Positions 45,685 to 55,165 of a DNA stretch of 64,000 nucleotides are shown here, in pieces. The translations under genes and the position numbers were made by a program. Numbering within the stretch: the first letter of the stretch is position 1; each line of letters begins with the position of its first letter. Source of the DNA: Methylomonas sp. LL1 (GTDB lineage Bacteria > Pseudomonadota > Gammaproteobacteria > Methylococcales > Methylomonadaceae); contig NZ_CP064653.1 in the NCBI RefSeq assembly GCF_015711015.1, forward strand, positions 868,001-932,000, given 5' to 3'. The notes under the pieces were generated by a model. The model did not search any database. It had not been told where the DNA came from and worked only from the letters and a program-made list of their open reading frames with translations.

Positions 45685-46185
45685 ATGAAAAGTAGAATTT
45701 CGTTGTTTTTAATGCTGATGTTGGTTGCCGGCGCGAGCCACGCTGAACTGAAAATCGGTTTTGTGAATGTGGCCAAAGTATTGGAAAAGGCGCCTCAGGC
45801 TGCAAATGCCAAATCCCGGTTGGAAACTGAATTTTCTCCTCGCGATAAAGCCCTGGTTTCCCAGCAAAAAGAAATCAAGAGCATGGAAGAAAAACTGGGT
45901 AGGGATTCCGCCGTGATGGGTGAAGAAGAACGCCGTAGATTGGAAAAGGACATTCTGGATAAGAAACGCGACGCGCAAAGAGCGCAACAGGAGTTCAGCG
46001 AAGACTTCAATATGCGCAGAAACGAAGAGTTGGGCAATTTGCAAAAACGTATCGTGGAAGCCGTCAGAGCCCTGGCCAAGGAAGAGTCTTTTGACTTGCT
46101 GTTGACCGATGGCGTGATTTACGCCAACGATCAAATCGACGTCACCAGCCGTGTTCAGCAAAAGCTGGAAACCTTGTCGCAATAA
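45685..46185 (+). CDS. skp: periplasmic chaperone Skp (OmpH)
   Basis: Skp holds unfolded outer-membrane proteins for BamA. 166 residues with a Sec signal (MKSRISLFLMLMLVAGASHA) then LKIGFVNVAKVLEKAPQA, the family start, and a long charged helical hairpin (about 50-130, KSMEEKLGRD ... RRLEKDILDKKRD). The ATG at 45685 gives a clean signal peptide; an ATG at 45673 would add four residues. bamA lies upstream with a promoter of its own between. A GC-rich hairpin (46192-46207, CGCCGGC/GCCGGCG) lies after the stop without a T tract. Confidence 0.95.
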   Translation: MKSRISLFLMLMLVAGASHAELKIGFVNVAKVLEKAPQAANAKSRLETEFSPRDKALVSQQKEIKSMEEKLGRDSAVMGEEERRRLEKDILDKKRDAQRAQQEFSEDFNMRRNEELGNLQKRIVEAVRALAKEESFDLLLTDGVIYANDQIDVTSRVQQKLETLSQ

Positions 46186-46280
46186 ATTAAGCGCCGGCTC
46201 GCCGGCGTTGCCATGCATAATGCCGGATACCGCAACCGTTGCGGGCATCCGGCCGATCTTCTTACCTGCTTAAAATTTCA

Positions 46281-46727
46281 ATGACAGGCAAACTCGATAT
46301 ATTACAAATCCAGGAACTCCTGCCTCATCGCTATCCCTTTCTCTTGGTTGACAGAGTCATCGAGTGCGAGCCGGGTGTGAAGCTGCTGGGTATCAAAAAC
46401 GTCACTTTCAACGAGCCTTTTTTTCAGGGCCATTTCCCCAACAAGCCAATCATGCCCGGCGTGTTGATCATGGAAGCCCTGGCGCAAGCCACCGCCCTAT
46501 TGACCGCGCAAAGCGATGCTAACCTAGGCAAAAAAGGCACGACGTATTTTCTGGCCGGTATCGACAATGCCCGTTTCAAAAGACAAGTCATTCCCGGCGA
46601 TCAGTTACGCTTGGTAGTGACCTACCTTAAACATAAGCGCCATCTTTGGTCATTCGACTGTCGCGCCGAAGTCGATGGCGAACTGGCGGCCAGCGCGCAA
46701 ATCATGTGCGCCGCGGTGGTGGACTAA
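46281..46727 (+). CDS. fabZ: 3-hydroxyacyl-[acyl-carrier-protein] dehydratase FabZ
   Basis: Dehydration of 3-hydroxyacyl-ACP in fatty acid elongation. 148 residues with the hotdog fold and catalytic residues His51 and Glu65 in GHFPNKPIMPGVLIMEALAQ. The preceding frame extends further, but the family start MTGKLDILQIQELLPHRYPFLL is at 46281. lpxA begins directly after the stop. In many relatives lpxD lies between skp and fabZ; here it does not. Confidence 0.97.
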   Translation: MTGKLDILQIQELLPHRYPFLLVDRVIECEPGVKLLGIKNVTFNEPFFQGHFPNKPIMPGVLIMEALAQATALLTAQSDANLGKKGTTYFLAGIDNARFKRQVIPGDQLRLVVTYLKHKRHLWSFDCRAEVDGELAASAQIMCAAVVD

Positions 46728-47498
46728 ATGATCGATCCACGCGCGGTGGTTCATATCAATGCCGAATTGGCCGATGACGTCAAGGTCGGCCCTTTTTCGG
46801 TGATTGGTCCGGATGTGCAGATCGACTCCGGAACCGAAATCGGCCCGCATGTAGTGATCAAGGGGCCGACCAGCATCGGTAAAGATAATGTCATTTATCA
46901 ATTTACCTCGATAGGTGAAGATCCGCAGGATAAGAAATATGCCGATGAAATTACCAGGCTGGAAATAGGCGACCGAAACGTAATCCGCGAATTTTGTACC
47001 ATGCATCGTGGTACCCAACAGGATCAGGGGGTGACGCTGATAGGCGACGACAACCTGTTCATGGCCTACACCCATGTTGCCCACGATTGCGTGATCGGTG
47101 ATCATGTGATCATGGCTAATGGCGCCTCGATTGCCGGGCACGTACATCTCGGCGATCATGCGATACTCGGCGGTTTCACCTTGGTGCATCAATTTACCCA
47201 GATCGGCGAATACAGCTTTTCGGCGATGGGCAGTGCGATTACTCAGGATATTCCGCCCTATGTGATGGTGGGTGGCCGCCCGACGCGTCCGCACGGCATC
47301 AACTCGGTCGGTATGGAACGTAACGGCAAGTCACCCGAGGTGATTCGGCAAATCCGCCAGGCTTATAAGATTCTGTACAAAAACAATTTGCGCCTGGAAG
47401 ACGCGATCGAAGAAATGGAAGGCATGGCCGGCGAAAGCAACGAGCTATCGAATATGGTCAGTTTTCTGCGTAATGTTACCCGCGGCATTCTCCGATAA
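46728..47498 (+). CDS. lpxA: UDP-N-acetylglucosamine acyltransferase LpxA
   Basis: First step of lipid A synthesis: transfers a 3-hydroxyacyl chain from ACP to UDP-GlcNAc. 256 residues of left-handed beta-helix hexapeptide repeats; His119 in [14 protein letters not shown] corresponds to the catalytic His. The C-terminal helical part (about 190-256) is present. It starts immediately at the fabZ stop and overlaps rnhB by 26 nt. lpxB is not adjacent, unlike in many Gammaproteobacteria. Confidence 0.97.
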   Translation: MIDPRAVVHINAELADDVKVGPFSVIGPDVQIDSGTEIGPHVVIKGPTSIGKDNVIYQFTSIGEDPQDKKYADEITRLEIGDRNVIREFCTMHRGTQQDQGVTLIGDDNLFMAYTHVAHDCVIGDHVIMANGASIAGHVHLGDHAILGGFTLVHQFTQIGEYSFSAMGSAITQDIPPYVMVGGRPTRPHGINSVGMERNGKSPEVIRQIRQAYKILYKNNLRLEDAIEEMEGMAGESNELSNMVSFLRNVTRGILR

Positions 47499-48063
47499 TC
47501 CCTCGCGCGTTGCCGGTATCGACGAGGTAGGGCGAGGTTGTATTGTCGGCCCCGTGGTCGCGGCGGCGGTGATTCTCGATCCGGCCAAGCCTATTACCGG
47601 CTTGACCGATTCGAAAAAACTCAGCGAAAAACGCCGTGCCGTACTGGCCGAACAGATCAGATGTTCGGCATTGGCCTGGGCGGTCGGCCGTGCCGAAGCC
47701 AGCGAAATTGACCGCATAAATATCCTGCAAGCCACCATGCTGGCCATGCAGCGGGCTTTCTCGCAATTACAGTACAAACCCGATTTCGTCAAGGTCGACG
47801 GTAACCGTCTACCTAATCTGGATTGCCCCGGCGAGGCCGTGGTTCAGGGCGATTTGCTGATAGCCGAAATCTCCGCCGCTTCCATTCTCGCCAAGGTCGC
47901 CCGCGACACCGAAATGGAGGTGTTGGATAGGCTTTATCCCGGCTATCAATTTTCGGTTCATAAAGGCTATCCCACCCAATTGCACTTACAGGCCTTGCAT
48001 CAATTCGGCGTTACGCCCCAGCACCGGGCATCGTTTGCGCCGGTCAAAAAAATTCTCGCTTAG
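47473..48063 (+). CDS. rnhB: ribonuclease HII
   Basis: Removes RNA from RNA-DNA hybrids and single ribonucleotides. 196 residues: [19 protein letters not shown] with the first acidic pair, [10 protein letters not shown], and [14 protein letters not shown] plus [15 protein letters not shown] for the remaining metal ligands. The ATG lies inside lpxA (26 nt overlap), so it is translationally coupled. dnaE follows 6 nt later. Confidence 0.96.
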   Translation: MLPAAFSDNPSRVAGIDEVGRGCIVGPVVAAAVILDPAKPITGLTDSKKLSEKRRAVLAEQIRCSALAWAVGRAEASEIDRINILQATMLAMQRAFSQLQYKPDFVKVDGNRLPNLDCPGEAVVQGDLLIAEISAASILAKVARDTEMEVLDRLYPGYQFSVHKGYPTQLHLQALHQFGVTPQHRASFAPVKKILA

Positions 48064-48069
48064 AACGTC

Positions 48070-51000
48070 ATGCATCCGACTTTCGTCCATCTCAGGATCC
48101 ATACCGAATTTTCATTGGTCGATGGTATCGTCAGGATCAAACCGCTGGTGAAAAAGCTGGCGGATTACGGCATGCCCGCCGCCGCGATCACCGAGCAGAG
48201 CAATATGTTCTCGCTTGTCAAGTTTTACAAGGCTGCCCAAGGCGCCGGCATCAAACCCTTGATGGGCGCCGACGTGCTGGTTTTCAACGATGACGAACCG
48301 GCGTCGCCCTTCCGGTTGACTCTGTTGGCCCGCAATAAACAGGGTTATGTGACGCTGACCGAATTGATTTCGCAAGGCTATCAGCTTGGACAGCATCAAG
48401 GTATTCCGATGTTGCGAAAGGAGTGGATTGCACAAAACCACGAGGGTCTGATTGTCTTGTCGGGGGCGATGGAGGGCGACATCGGCCAGGCTCTGCTGGC
48501 TGAAAACGCCGAACAAGCCAGACAGTGCGCAAAATTTTGGAACGAACTGTTTCCGCAATGCTTTTATTTGGAGCTGCAACGGGTCGGTAAAAGCGACGAG
48601 GAGCGCTACATCAAGCTGGCGGTCGATCTGGCCGCCGAGCTGGATTTGCCGGTGGTTGCCACCAATGACGTACGCTTTATCGGCAAAAACGATTTCGATG
48701 CTCACGAAGTCAGGGTTTGTATTCATCAAGGTCGGGTGTTGGACGACAGCCGCCGGCCGAAAAATTACACCGACCAGCAATATCTGCGTAGCGCCGAGGA
48801 AATGGCCGAGCTATTCGCCGACATTCCCGAAGCCCTGCAAAACAGCGTCGAAATCGCCAAACGCTGCAATGTCGAACTAACGCTGGGCAAAAACTACCTG
48901 CCGGATTTTCCCGTGCCGGAAGGCATGACGCTGGACGATTATTTCAAGCAAGCCTCGCGCGATGGCCTGGAACAACGTCTGCGGCAACATCCGCCGATAG
49001 GCAAGGGCAGCTTCGAAGAAAACCGCAAGGTCTACGACGAACGGCTGGAAATCGAGCTGAACGTGATCGTGCAGATGGGTTTTCCCGGCTACTTCATGAT
49101 CGTCGCCGACTTCATTCAGTGGGCCAAAAACAACGATATTCCGGTAGGCCCCGGACGGGGGTCCGGTGCCGGCTCGCTGGTGGCCTATGCGTTGAAGATT
49201 ACCGACCTCGATCCTATCGAATTCGATCTGCTGTTCGAGCGTTTCTTAAATCCGGAACGGGTATCGATGCCCGACTTCGATATCGACTTCTGCATGGATA
49301 GGCGCGACGAGGTGATCGACTACGTGGCGCGCCATTACGGCCGCGACCACGTGTCGCAGATCATCACCTACGGTTCGATGGCGGCCAAGGCGGTGATCCG
49401 CGATGTCGGCCGGGTGATGGGGCACGCTTACGGCTTTGTTGACCGTCTGGCCAAGTTGATTCCGTTCGAAATCGGCATGACGCTGGACAAGGCTCTGAAG
49501 GAAAGTCCCGAGCTGAAAGAGTTGTACGACGCCGAGGAAGAGGTCAAACAGTTGATCGACATGGCGCGCTCCTTGGAAGGTATCTCGCGCAACGCCGGTA
49601 AGCACGCCGGCGGCGTGGTGATTTCGCCGACCAAGTTGACCGACTTTTCGCCGCTCTATTGCGAGCAGGGTGGCGGCAACCTCGTCACCCAATTTGACAA
49701 GGACGACGTGGAAGCGGTCGGTCTGGTCAAATTCGACTTCTTGGGTTTAAGAACTCTGACCATCATCGATTGGGCGCTGCGGACCATCAACCGCCAGCGT
49801 GCGCAACGGGGTGAGCCGCCAGTCGACATCAGCCAGATCCCGCGCGACGATCTGCCGAGTTACGAGCTGCTAAAAAACGCCCAGACCACGGCGGTGTTCC
49901 AGCTCGAGTCCAGCGGCATGAAGGCGCTGATCAAGAAACTGAAACCCGACTGTTTCGACGACATCATTGCCTTGGTGGCGCTGTTTCGGCCCGGCCCCTT
50001 GGAATCGGGCATGGTCGACGACTACATCAACGTCAAGCACGGCGCCAAGGCCGAATACGCCCACCCCTTGCTGGAACCGATCCTGAAGCCGACCAATGGC
50101 GTTATTCTCTACCAGGAACAGGTGATGCAAATCGCCCGGGAATTGGCGATGTATACCTTGGGCGGTGCCGACATGCTGCGGCGGGCGATGGGTAAGAAAA
50201 AGCCGGAGGAAATGGCCAAGGAGCGGGAAAAATTCATGTCGGGCTCGGTGGCCAACCAGATCGACGCCGGCATCGCCACCTACGTTTTCGATTTGATGGA
50301 GAAGTTTGCCGGCTACGGTTTCAATAAATCGCACTCGGCCGCCTATGCGCTGGTGGCCTATCAGACCGCCTGGCTGAAGGCGCATTACCCGGCTGCCTTC
50401 ATGGCGGCGGTGATGTCGTCGGACATGGACAACACCGACAAGGTGGTGGTGTTGATCGAGGAATGCCGGGAAATGAAGTTGCAAATCCGGCCGCCCGACA
50501 TCAACCTATCCGATTTCCATTTTACCGTCAACGACCAGGGCCAGGTCGTTTACGGCATCGGTGCGATCAAGGGCGTCGGCGAAAACGCCATCGACGATTT
50601 GCTCAAAGAACGCAACGCCAACGGCCCTTATTCCGGCCTCTACGACTTGTGCAAGCGTGTCGATTTACGCAAGGTCAATCGCCGGGTGCTGGAAGCATTA
50701 ATCAGGGCAGGGGCCTTGGATTCTATCGATCCCAACCGCGCCGCGCACTTGGCCGAACTGACCACCGCGCTGCGGGTCGCCGAGCAGCATGGCAAGATGG
50801 CGCTAGCCGGTCAGAATGACCTATTCGGGTTGGGCGTCGAGGTCGAGGCCAGCGAAAACGAAACCGAGGCCTATTCGACTGAAGTCGAGGCCTGGACCGA
50901 AAAAGAACGACTGGAAGCGGAAAAGTTGACGTTGGGCTTGTTCCTGACCGGTCACCCGATTGCCGAATATCTGCCGGAATTGAAGCATATCACCCACGGT

Positions 51001-51564
51001 ACGCTGGGTGGCCTGGAAGTCGATGCCGGCCGCGCGCGGGGCAAGATGGAAGCTCGCGTCGCGGGTCTGATTGTCGACATGCGTACCCGTCAGACCAAAC
51101 AGGGCAAGATGATGGGCTTCGCGACCCTGGATGACCGTACCGGACGTCTGGAAGTGGCGGCGTTCAGCGGTATTTTCGACAAATACCGCAACCTGTTGGC
51201 CAAGGACACCATCCTGGTTGCCGAAGGCTCGCTGGCAATGGACGACTTTAGCAACAGTTTGCGGATGACCGCCGAGAAGCTTTACAGCATCGAAGAGGCG
51301 CGAGAAATGTTCGCCCGCGGCATCGTCTTGACTTGGGATGCGGCGCAATGGCCGCCGCAACGTCGGTTTGTCGAGGAACTGCGCAGGATTGTTGAGCCTT
51401 TTTGCGGCGGTCAATGTCCGGTAACGATCGATTATTCAACCGGCACGGCCAAGACTAGCCTGCAATTGGGCGATAGCTGGCGGGTCCGGCCAAGCGACGA
51501 ACTGCTGATTCGCCTGCGCAAGTTTTTATCGTCCGAGGCGGTGGTGGTTAAATATACCAACTGA
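48070..51564 (+). CDS. dnaE: DNA polymerase III alpha subunit
   Basis: Replicative polymerase. 1164 residues: N-terminal PHP domain (FVHLRIHTEFSLVDGIV, about 4-270), polymerase domain with the catalytic Asp pair in SMPDFDIDFCMDRRDEV (about 400-415), a third Asp in the VKFDFLGLRTLTIIDWA region, the beta-clamp-proximal and OB-fold domain (about 990-1075, with GKMMGFATLDDRTG) and a C-terminal tail. No intein. It follows rnhB by 6 nt, the usual order. Confidence 0.97.
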   Translation: MHPTFVHLRIHTEFSLVDGIVRIKPLVKKLADYGMPAAAITEQSNMFSLVKFYKAAQGAGIKPLMGADVLVFNDDEPASPFRLTLLARNKQGYVTLTELISQGYQLGQHQGIPMLRKEWIAQNHEGLIVLSGAMEGDIGQALLAENAEQARQCAKFWNELFPQCFYLELQRVGKSDEERYIKLAVDLAAELDLPVVATNDVRFIGKNDFDAHEVRVCIHQGRVLDDSRRPKNYTDQQYLRSAEEMAELFADIPEALQNSVEIAKRCNVELTLGKNYLPDFPVPEGMTLDDYFKQASRDGLEQRLRQHPPIGKGSFEENRKVYDERLEIELNVIVQMGFPGYFMIVADFIQWAKNNDIPVGPGRGSGAGSLVAYALKITDLDPIEFDLLFERFLNPERVSMPDFDIDFCMDRRDEVIDYVARHYGRDHVSQIITYGSMAAKAVIRDVGRVMGHAYGFVDRLAKLIPFEIGMTLDKALKESPELKELYDAEEEVKQLIDMARSLEGISRNAGKHAGGVVISPTKLTDFSPLYCEQGGGNLVTQFDKDDVEAVGLVKFDFLGLRTLTIIDWALRTINRQRAQRGEPPVDISQIPRDDLPSYELLKNAQTTAVFQLESSGMKALIKKLKPDCFDDIIALVALFRPGPLESGMVDDYINVKHGAKAEYAHPLLEPILKPTNGVILYQEQVMQIARELAMYTLGGADMLRRAMGKKKPEEMAKEREKFMSGSVANQIDAGIATYVFDLMEKFAGYGFNKSHSAAYALVAYQTAWLKAHYPAAFMAAVMSSDMDNTDKVVVLIEECREMKLQIRPPDINLSDFHFTVNDQGQVVYGIGAIKGVGENAIDDLLKERNANGPYSGLYDLCKRVDLRKVNRRVLEALIRAGALDSIDPNRAAHLAELTTALRVAEQHGKMALAGQNDLFGLGVEVEASENETEAYSTEVEAWTEKERLEAEKLTLGLFLTGHPIAEYLPELKHITHGTLGGLEVDAGRARGKMEARVAGLIVDMRTRQTKQGKMMGFATLDDRTGRLEVAAFSGIFDKYRNLLAKDTILVAEGSLAMDDFSNSLRMTAEKLYSIEEAREMFARGIVLTWDAAQWPPQRRFVEELRRIVEPFCGGQCPVTIDYSTGTAKTSLQLGDSWRVRPSDELLIRLRKFLSSEAVVVKYTN

Positions 51565-51693
51565 TTTAATGGGCGAGGCCATTGGTGAATACGATGCGGT
51601 TGCCGCGCCGTTGGTCGATCGGAGTCGAAGCCCGCGTTCGGGGCTGTGTTACAATCCCCCTTTCATTTGAAATGACTCAATAAGGCCTTCACC

Positions 51694-52083
51694 ATGCAAA
51701 TTCAAAAACTTCCCGTTATCGTCCTGATGCTGTTATCTTTTTCCGCGGCGGCGGAAGTTAAGTTAACTCAAGCCGATCTGTTGGGGACCTGGAGAATCGA
51801 TAAAGAATCAGCCAACAGTGACGGCAGCAATGCCAGAAGCTCGAATACCACCTGGACCATTAAAAATGATGGAACCATAGAAGGCTTGACTCACGAATCC
51901 GACTCGCACGCCCGCGTCGACAATCTGCGAGCAGTATTAAACTATTCGGTTGAAGACGGCAAATTAGTCAAACAAGCGGCCCCGGGCCGTTCCAAAATGG
52001 AAGCCTGCGAGGCTATCGAAAAAAGCGGCAATCAAATGGTGTTAAAGTGCCAAACGGTTTATTTTTTCATGACCAAAAAATAA
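51694..52083 (+). CDS. small secreted protein, lipocalin-like
   Basis: 129 residues. The Sec signal peptide ends near SAAAEV (about residue 20). The mature part starts LTQADLLGTWRIDKESA and continues with short beta stretches (TTWTIKNDGTIEGLTHE), which suggests a small lipocalin-like fold; two Cys (ACEAIEKSG and LKCQTV) may pair. The exact family is not recognised. It stands alone after dnaE, with an AAGG ribosome binding site and its own probable promoter. Confidence 0.75.
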   Translation: MQIQKLPVIVLMLLSFSAAAEVKLTQADLLGTWRIDKESANSDGSNARSSNTTWTIKNDGTIEGLTHESDSHARVDNLRAVLNYSVEDGKLVKQAAPGRSKMEACEAIEKSGNQMVLKCQTVYFFMTKK

Positions 52084-52196
52084 TCGGCGATTCAGTCTGG
52101 AACATCCCAGGCGAAAATGGGCTTCGTACCGCCCTGGTAGGTGTCTAATTCGAAGGCAGGATTCCGTCAAAAATAAGTTCCCGATATCTGATGGTC

Positions 52197-52226
52197 TTGT
52201 AGGGGCGAATACATTCGCCCCTACAA
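52197..52226. repeat. compact palindrome of the TTGTAGGGGCGAAT family
   Basis: Two exact 14-nt arms TTGTAGGGGCGAAT / ATTCGCCCCTACAA around a 2-nt spacer. The same arms form the outer part of the palindrome at 16184-16245, so both are copies of one dispersed element. It lies in a non-coding gap between convergent-free genes. Confidence 0.85.
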
Positions 52227-52550
52227 TGAATTCAAGGAATTATTTCCAACCAAATCCTTAGCCTAAGCATCTTGCCAGTCAGGAAAACTTAACAGTCAGT
52301 TAGAATGGCTTGGTGCTCAAGCAAATAAATCGGTTGTGCAGAGATAGTCCGATCACCTTGATCGTGAAACGCTGTTTGGCTATTTCTGCATACGAAGTGT
52401 AGTCGGTGCATGCCGCCGTCCGGATCGAACTTTTTGATTCAGGAGGTCTGTTGAATTGCAATCCGTGCTTCATCATCTTCGTGCAGCGTTCGAAATAGTG
52501 GGGCTGGTTATTATGAACCGGTCCCGTGGCAGGCAGCGAATAGTTACAAA

Positions 52551-52579
52551 TTGACAATGTTCTGTAACAACAGTACCTT
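52551..52579 (+). promoter_or_regulatory. candidate promoter for alaC
   Basis: A perfect -35 TTGACA (52551-52556) and TACCTT (52574-52579) 17 nt later, about 50 nt before the alaC ATG. The -10 is poor, so the call rests on the -35, the spacing and the position. Confidence 0.4.
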
Positions 52580-52630
52580 AGCCGGCCTTGCTTACAAGTT
52601 GTCTTCAAACCCGAATCTCAAGAGTCATTA

Positions 52631-53815
52631 ATGGAAGAATTTCATCGCATCAGTCGTCTCCCTCCTTACGTTTTTAATATCGTCAACGAACTGAAAGCCA
52701 AGGCGCGTGCCGAGGGCGAGGATATTATCGACTTCGGCATGGGCAACCCCGATCAGCCGACCCCTAAGCATATTCTGGATAAAATGCTGGAAGTTGCCCA
52801 GCGCGACGATACCCACCGTTATTCCGTTTCCAAGGGTATCCCCCGTTTACGCAAGGCCATTTGCGGCTGGTATAAAAATCGTTTCGATGTCGATCTGGAT
52901 TTCAACACCGAAGCCATCGTTACCATAGGCTCGAAAGAAGGTTTGTCGCATCTGGCGCTGGCGACCTTGGGACCTGGCGACGTAGTGTTGGTACCGAATC
53001 CGGCCTATCCGATCCATCCTTACGGTGTGGTGATAGCTGGCGCCGATATACGCCACGTGCCGCTGACGCCCGGTACCGATTTCTTCGAGGAATTGCGCAA
53101 GGGCATCGCCGAGTGTTGGCCCAAGCCGAAAATGTTGATCCTGAACTTTCCGGGCAATCCTACTTGCCAGTGCGTGGAGCTGGATTTCTTCGAGAAAGTG
53201 GTGGCGATCTGTAAGGAACACAATATCTGGATCGTGCATGACATCGCCTACGCCGACATCGTATTCGACGGTTATGTCGCGCCGTCGATTTTGCAGGTGG
53301 AAGGTGCCAAGGACATCGCGGTCGAATTTTTCTCGCTGTCCAAAAGTTACAACATGCCGGGCTGGCGTGTCGGATTCATGTGCGGCAATCCGACCTTGGT
53401 CGCCGCGTTGACCCGGATCAAGTCCTATATGGATTACGGCACCTTCACCCCGATTCAAGTAGCGGCGATCACCGCGCTGGAAGGTCCGCAGGATTGCGTC
53501 AAGGAAATTTGCGAAATGTACCGGGTGCGCCGCGATGTATTGTGCGACGGCCTGAATGCGATGGGCTGGCACGTGGAAAAACCCAAGGCGACCATGTTCG
53601 TTTGGGCCAAGATTCCGGAAGCCTACCGCGAGATGGGTTCGATCGAATTCGCCAAAAAACTGATCATCGATGCCAAGGTGGCGGTTTCGCCGGGGGTTGG
53701 TTTTGGTCAGCATGGCGACGACCATATTCGTTTCAGTTTGATCGAAAACGAACATAGGACCCGGCAAGCCTTGCGCAGCATCCGTAATATGCTGAAGAAG
53801 GACAACGTAGTATAA
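52631..53815 (+). CDS. alaC: alanine aminotransferase AlaC
   Basis: PLP-dependent transaminase that makes alanine from pyruvate and glutamate. 394 residues, fold type [35 protein letters not shown] and the PLP lysine K238 in [15 protein letters not shown]. The sequence is nearer AlaC than aspartate aminotransferase. It precedes hom and thrC, an arrangement seen in many Gammaproteobacteria, and may be co-transcribed with them; hom begins 36 nt later. Confidence 0.92.
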   Translation: MEEFHRISRLPPYVFNIVNELKAKARAEGEDIIDFGMGNPDQPTPKHILDKMLEVAQRDDTHRYSVSKGIPRLRKAICGWYKNRFDVDLDFNTEAIVTIGSKEGLSHLALATLGPGDVVLVPNPAYPIHPYGVVIAGADIRHVPLTPGTDFFEELRKGIAECWPKPKMLILNFPGNPTCQCVELDFFEKVVAICKEHNIWIVHDIAYADIVFDGYVAPSILQVEGAKDIAVEFFSLSKSYNMPGWRVGFMCGNPTLVAALTRIKSYMDYGTFTPIQVAAITALEGPQDCVKEICEMYRVRRDVLCDGLNAMGWHVEKPKATMFVWAKIPEAYREMGSIEFAKKLIIDAKVAVSPGVGFGQHGDDHIRFSLIENEHRTRQALRSIRNMLKKDNVV

Positions 53816-53851
53816 TCCGCGCCATTTTGGGTTTAACGCTAGGAGTCAGGT

Positions 53852-55162
53852 TTGAAGCCGGTAAAAGTAGGGGTTTTGGGATTGGGGACTGTCGGTGGCG
53901 GCACCGTCAACGTACTAACAAGGAATGCCGAGGAAATCGCGCGCCGGGCGGGACGAGAAATTGTGGTTAGTCGAGCCTCCGCGCGTCATCTGGCTCAGAA
54001 ACGGATTTGCGATACCCAGGGTATTGCGCTGACCGCCGATCCGTTCGAAATCGTCAACGATCCCGATATCGATGTCGTGGTCGAATTGATCGGCGGCTAT
54101 GACATGGCCAAACAACTGGTGTTGTCCGCCATCGCCAACGGCAAGCACGTGGTCACCGCCAACAAAGCCCTGATTGCCCTGCACGGCAACGAAATCTTCG
54201 CCGAGGCCAGCAAGAAGGGGGTGATGGTGATGTTCGAGGCGGCGGTGGCCGGCGGTATACCGATCATCAAGGCCATTCGCGAAGGTCTGGCCGGCAATCG
54301 TATCAAATGGCTGGCGGGCATTATCAACGGCACCGGCAACTACATTCTGACCGAAATGCGCGACAAGGGCCGCGACTTTGCCGACGTATTGGCCGAGGCG
54401 CAAGCCTTGGGTTATGCGGAAGCAGATCCGACTTTCGACGTCGAGGGCATAGACGCCGGTCATAAGCTGACTATCCTGGCCTCTATTGCTTTCGGGATTC
54501 CGTTGCAGTTCGACAAGGTCTTCACCGAAGGCATCACCAAGATCACCCGGCTGGACGTCGAATACGCCGAAGCCCTGGGCTATCGAATCAAGAATCTGGG
54601 CATCGCCCGCAAAACCGAGGATGGTATCGAGCTACGCGTGCATCCGACCTTGATTCCGAAACGCAGGTTGATCGCCAATGTCGACGGCGTGATGAATGCG
54701 GTGCTGGTCTGCGGCGACGCAGTCGGCCCGACTTTGTATTACGGCGCCGGCGCCGGCGCCGAGCCTACCGCTTCGGCCGTGGTGGCCGATTTGGTCGATG
54801 TGGTGCGGGCAATGACCAGCGACCCGGAAAACCGGGTTCCGCATCTGGCCTTCCAGCCCGACGCTATCGCCGACATTCCGGTATTGCCGGCCGATGCGAT
54901 CAAAACCGCGTACTACCTGCGTTTGACCGCCGAAGACAAACCCGGCGTACTGGCCGACGTGACCCGAATTTTGGCGGCCCACACTATCAGCATTGAGGCT
55001 CTAATTCAAAAAGAGCCTCCGCAAGGCGAAACTTCGGTACCCATCATTCTGTTGACGCAACAGACCTTGGAAAAAGAAATGAACGCGGCGATTGCGGAAA
55101 TCGAGGCCCTGGCAACGGTCAGCGGCAAAGTTGCGCGCATTCGCTTGGAAACCTTAGGATAA
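53852..55162 (+). CDS. hom: homoserine dehydrogenase
   Basis: NAD(P)-dependent conversion of aspartate semialdehyde to homoserine. 436 residues: Rossmann motif GVLGLGTVGGGTVNVL, catalytic domain with ANKALIALHG, NGTGNYILTEM, YAEADPTFDVEGIDAGHKL and a C-terminal ACT domain (about residues 350-436, YYLRLTAEDKPGVLADVTRI) for feedback control by threonine. It is a stand-alone, not aspartokinase-fused, enzyme. The start is a TTG at 53852, supported by AGGAG six nt upstream. Confidence 0.96.
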   Translation: MKPVKVGVLGLGTVGGGTVNVLTRNAEEIARRAGREIVVSRASARHLAQKRICDTQGIALTADPFEIVNDPDIDVVVELIGGYDMAKQLVLSAIANGKHVVTANKALIALHGNEIFAEASKKGVMVMFEAAVAGGIPIIKAIREGLAGNRIKWLAGIINGTGNYILTEMRDKGRDFADVLAEAQALGYAEADPTFDVEGIDAGHKLTILASIAFGIPLQFDKVFTEGITKITRLDVEYAEALGYRIKNLGIARKTEDGIELRVHPTLIPKRRLIANVDGVMNAVLVCGDAVGPTLYYGAGAGAEPTASAVVADLVDVVRAMTSDPENRVPHLAFQPDAIADIPVLPADAIKTAYYLRLTAEDKPGVLADVTRILAAHTISIEALIQKEPPQGETSVPIILLTQQTLEKEMNAAIAEIEALATVSGKVARIRLETLG

Positions 55163-55165
55163 AAC

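Larger units (their letters stand above)
52084..52630. other. 547-nt intergenic region upstream of alaC
   Basis: Contains a short palindrome (52197-52226) and a promoter-like element for alaC (52551-52579). A minus-strand frame at 52300-52608 has no supporting motif and probably is not a gene. No tRNA, terminator or riboswitch was recognised. Confidence 0.45.

Noticed and set aside
46192-46207. GC-rich hairpin after skp as a terminator
   Set aside because: No T tract follows, and the downstream genes appear to be co-transcribed.
52300-52608. A 102-codon minus-strand frame upstream of alaC
   Set aside because: No motif, no ribosome binding site, and it covers the alaC promoter region.
52847-53767. 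A 306-codon minus-strand frame in alaC
   Set aside because: Shadow of the aminotransferase gene; no domain.
53811-53816. TATAAT at the alaC stop as a promoter for hom
   Set aside because: The -10 matches but no usable -35 or extended element is present, and hom is close enough to alaC for read-through.
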